From: Candidatus Rokuibacteriota bacterium
GTDB lineage: Bacteria > Methylomirabilota > Methylomirabilia > Rokubacteriales > CSP1-6
NCBI GenBank assembly: GCA_016201645.1
Contig: JACQCL010000035.1
Coordinates: forward strand, 1 to 6,538
Direction: 5' to 3'
Length of the DNA stretch: 6,538 bases
A program made the translations under genes and the position numbers. The notes under the pieces are model-generated. The model did no database searches. It saw nothing but the letters and a program-made list of their open reading frames with translations, and was not told the origin of the DNA. This document shows positions 5,232 to 6,538 of this stretch, one piece after another. Numbering within the stretch: the stretch's first letter is position 1; each line of letters begins with the position of its first letter.

Positions 5232-6538
5232 ATGGACACACCTGATCCTCAGAAGACCCCGATCCCAGCAGTTGACCGAAGGACCTTCATCAAGGTGAGC
5301 GGCGCGGTCGGTCTCGCCGCCGCCGCAGGCGGGCTGGAGGGCATCCTGGCCGCCCGGAAGGCCCCTGCCTACGCCCAGGGGACCAAGCTCCACATCGTCC
5401 GGTGGAACGACTTCATTCCCGAGGCCGACGTCGAGCTGAGGCGCCAGGCTCCCGAGGCCAGCAAGGCCCTCGGCGCCGAGGTCACCTTCGAGTTCATCAA
5501 CGCCAACGACCTCCAGCCCCGGATCACCGCGGCCATCCAGTCAGGCTCCGGCGCGGACATCATCCAGATGCTCTGGAACTGGCCGCATCTGTACGCCAGC
5601 GGCATCGTGGACCTTTCGGACGTGGCCGAGCCGATCGGCAAGGCCCAGGGGGGGTTCTACGACGTCTTCAACTCCGTTTCCAAGGTCGGGGGCAAGTGGC
5701 TCGCGGTTCCCCACAGCATCGTCGGGAACGCCATTGCCTATCGCCGCTCCTGGCACGCGGAGATCGGGGTGACGCAGTTCCCGAAGACGTGGGACGAGTG
5801 GCGCCAAGTCGGGAAGAAGCTGAAGGCAAAGGGCAAGCCCGTTGGCCAGGCGCTCGGACACAGCTTCGCCGATCCGCCAACCTTTGCCTACCCGCTCCTC
5901 TGGGACTTCGGCGGCGCCGAGACGGACAAGAGCGGGAAGAAGGTCGTCATCAACTCCAAGGGCGCCGTGGAGTCGGTCAAGTTTATGCAGGCCTTCTGGA
6001 AGGACGCCTGCGACGAGGGCGGGTTGGCCTGGGACGACACGAACAACAACCGGGCTTTCCACGCCGGCGAGCTCAGCGCCACGCTGAATGGCGCGTCCAT
6101 CTACATCGTGGCCAAGCGCCAGAAGGACAAGATCAAGGACGAGAAGGGCGAGCCGATGGTCCAGGACATCGAGCATGAGGCGCTGCTCCCCGCCGGACCG
6201 GCCGGCCGGTTCTCGCTCTATTACCCGTTACAGCACGCCGTGATGAAGTACTCAAAGAACCAGAAGCCCGCCAAGGACTTCCTCAAGTGGCTCCACCAGA
6301 AGGAGAATTTTGAGAAGTGGTTCGAGGCCAACGGGGCCTACAGCGTCGGTTCGACCAAGGTCTGGGAGGAGCACGCGCTGTGGTCTAAGGTGGACAAACC
6401 TCTCCGGATCTTCCGGCAGGCCGCCCGGAATACCCTGATGCTCGGCCATGCAGGCCCCGCCACCGCCAAAGCGACCGAGTCCTACACCAAGTACGTCGTC
6501 GTGGACATGTTTGCAAGGGCCGTCCAGGGCATGAAAGC
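5232..6538 (+). CDS. Tat-exported ABC-transporter extracellular solute-binding protein, family 1 (3' end beyond window)
   Basis: The frame is open for 435 codons to the window edge and the protein is near family length (420-450), so few residues are missing. The N-terminus is a twin-arginine signal: DRRTFIK (15-21), a hydrophobic stretch (about 23-41) and a cleavage site APAYA/QG after residue 48. No lipobox cysteine is seen, so the mature protein is probably a soluble periplasmic one. The body matches family 1 sugar-type binding proteins: strand KLHIVRWNDF (52-61), ITAAIQSGSGADIIQM (98-113), the aromatic WNWPHLY (115-121), KWLAVPHSIVGNAIAYRRS (155-173), FPKTWDEW (183-190) and the C-terminal lobe helix PAKDFLKWLHQKENFEKWF (346-364). 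It has its own promoter and strong ribosome-binding site. Permease and ATPase genes would be expected downstream. The ligand is unknown; the many Trp/Tyr residues suit a carbohydrate. Confidence 0.9.
   Translation, partial: MDTPDPQKTPIPAVDRRTFIKVSGAVGLAAAAGGLEGILAARKAPAYAQGTKLHIVRWNDFIPEADVELRRQAPEASKALGAEVTFEFINANDLQPRITAAIQSGSGADIIQMLWNWPHLYASGIVDLSDVAEPIGKAQGGFYDVFNSVSKVGGKWLAVPHSIVGNAIAYRRSWHAEIGVTQFPKTWDEWRQVGKKLKAKGKPVGQALGHSFADPPTFAYPLLWDFGGAETDKSGKKVVINSKGAVESVKFMQAFWKDACDEGGLAWDDTNNNRAFHAGELSATLNGASIYIVAKRQKDKIKDEKGEPMVQDIEHEALLPAGPAGRFSLYYPLQHAVMKYSKNQKPAKDFLKWLHQKENFEKWFEANGAYSVGSTKVWEEHALWSKVDKPLRIFRQAARNTLMLGHAGPATAKATESYTKYVVVDMFARAVQGMK

Noticed and set aside
1..6538. A CRISPR array, tRNA, rRNA, toxin-antitoxin pair or defence system
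   Set aside because: No spaced direct repeats, no RNA-gene-like structure and no relevant protein motifs were seen; the genes are metabolic and transport functions.

Overview
The window is GC-rich, gene-dense bacterial DNA with every supportable gene on the + strand. A kdsB gene (activation of Kdo for lipopolysaccharide) points to a Gram-negative-type envelope. The mix of an HpcH/HpaI aldolase, a luciferase-like flavin/F420 oxidoreductase, two MFS carriers and a Tat-exported ABC solute-binding protein resembles uncultivated soil or sediment lineages such as Candidatus Rokubacteria or deltaproteobacterial groups. That placement is an impression from gene content and base composition, not a measured assignment.

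Layout. Bases 1-71 hold the last codons of an unidentified upstream gene. Bases 72-230 hold a stem-loop just after its stop, a perfect 19-bp inverted repeat (134-152 / 182-200) that looks like a REP/MITE-type element, and a small hairpin presenting the ribosome-binding site of the next gene. Five tightly spaced genes follow (gaps of 4, 12, -4 and 32 bp), so they probably form one operon: HpcH/HpaI aldolase (231-1001), LLM-class oxidoreductase (1006-2001), kdsB (2014-2754), an intact MFS permease (2751-3947) and a second, unrelated MFS permease (3980-5113). The second permease is broken by two frame changes: one fits an internal deletion removing TM3/TM4, the other a single missing base. No convincing promoter was seen upstream of the aldolase.

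A textbook sigma70-type promoter (TTGACA, 17-bp spacer, TATAGA with an extended -10 TGC) begins on top of the stop codon of the broken permease. It drives a leader with two dyads, a strong Shine-Dalgarno sequence and an ABC-transporter solute-binding protein with a Tat signal. That protein is open to the window edge (5232-6538) and appears nearly complete; permease and ATPase genes may follow outside the window.

Taken together the region reads as uptake plus catabolism of small organic acids or sugars: capture protein, carriers, a pyruvate-releasing aldolase and an oxidoreductase. kdsB is the odd member. Because Kdo is itself a 2-keto-3-deoxy acid, the chemistry class cleaved by HpcH/HpaI aldolases, a shared ulosonic-acid theme is possible but is inference only. 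No CRISPR array, rRNA, tRNA, transposase or recognisable defence system was seen, and no stretch over 300 bases lacks a gene.
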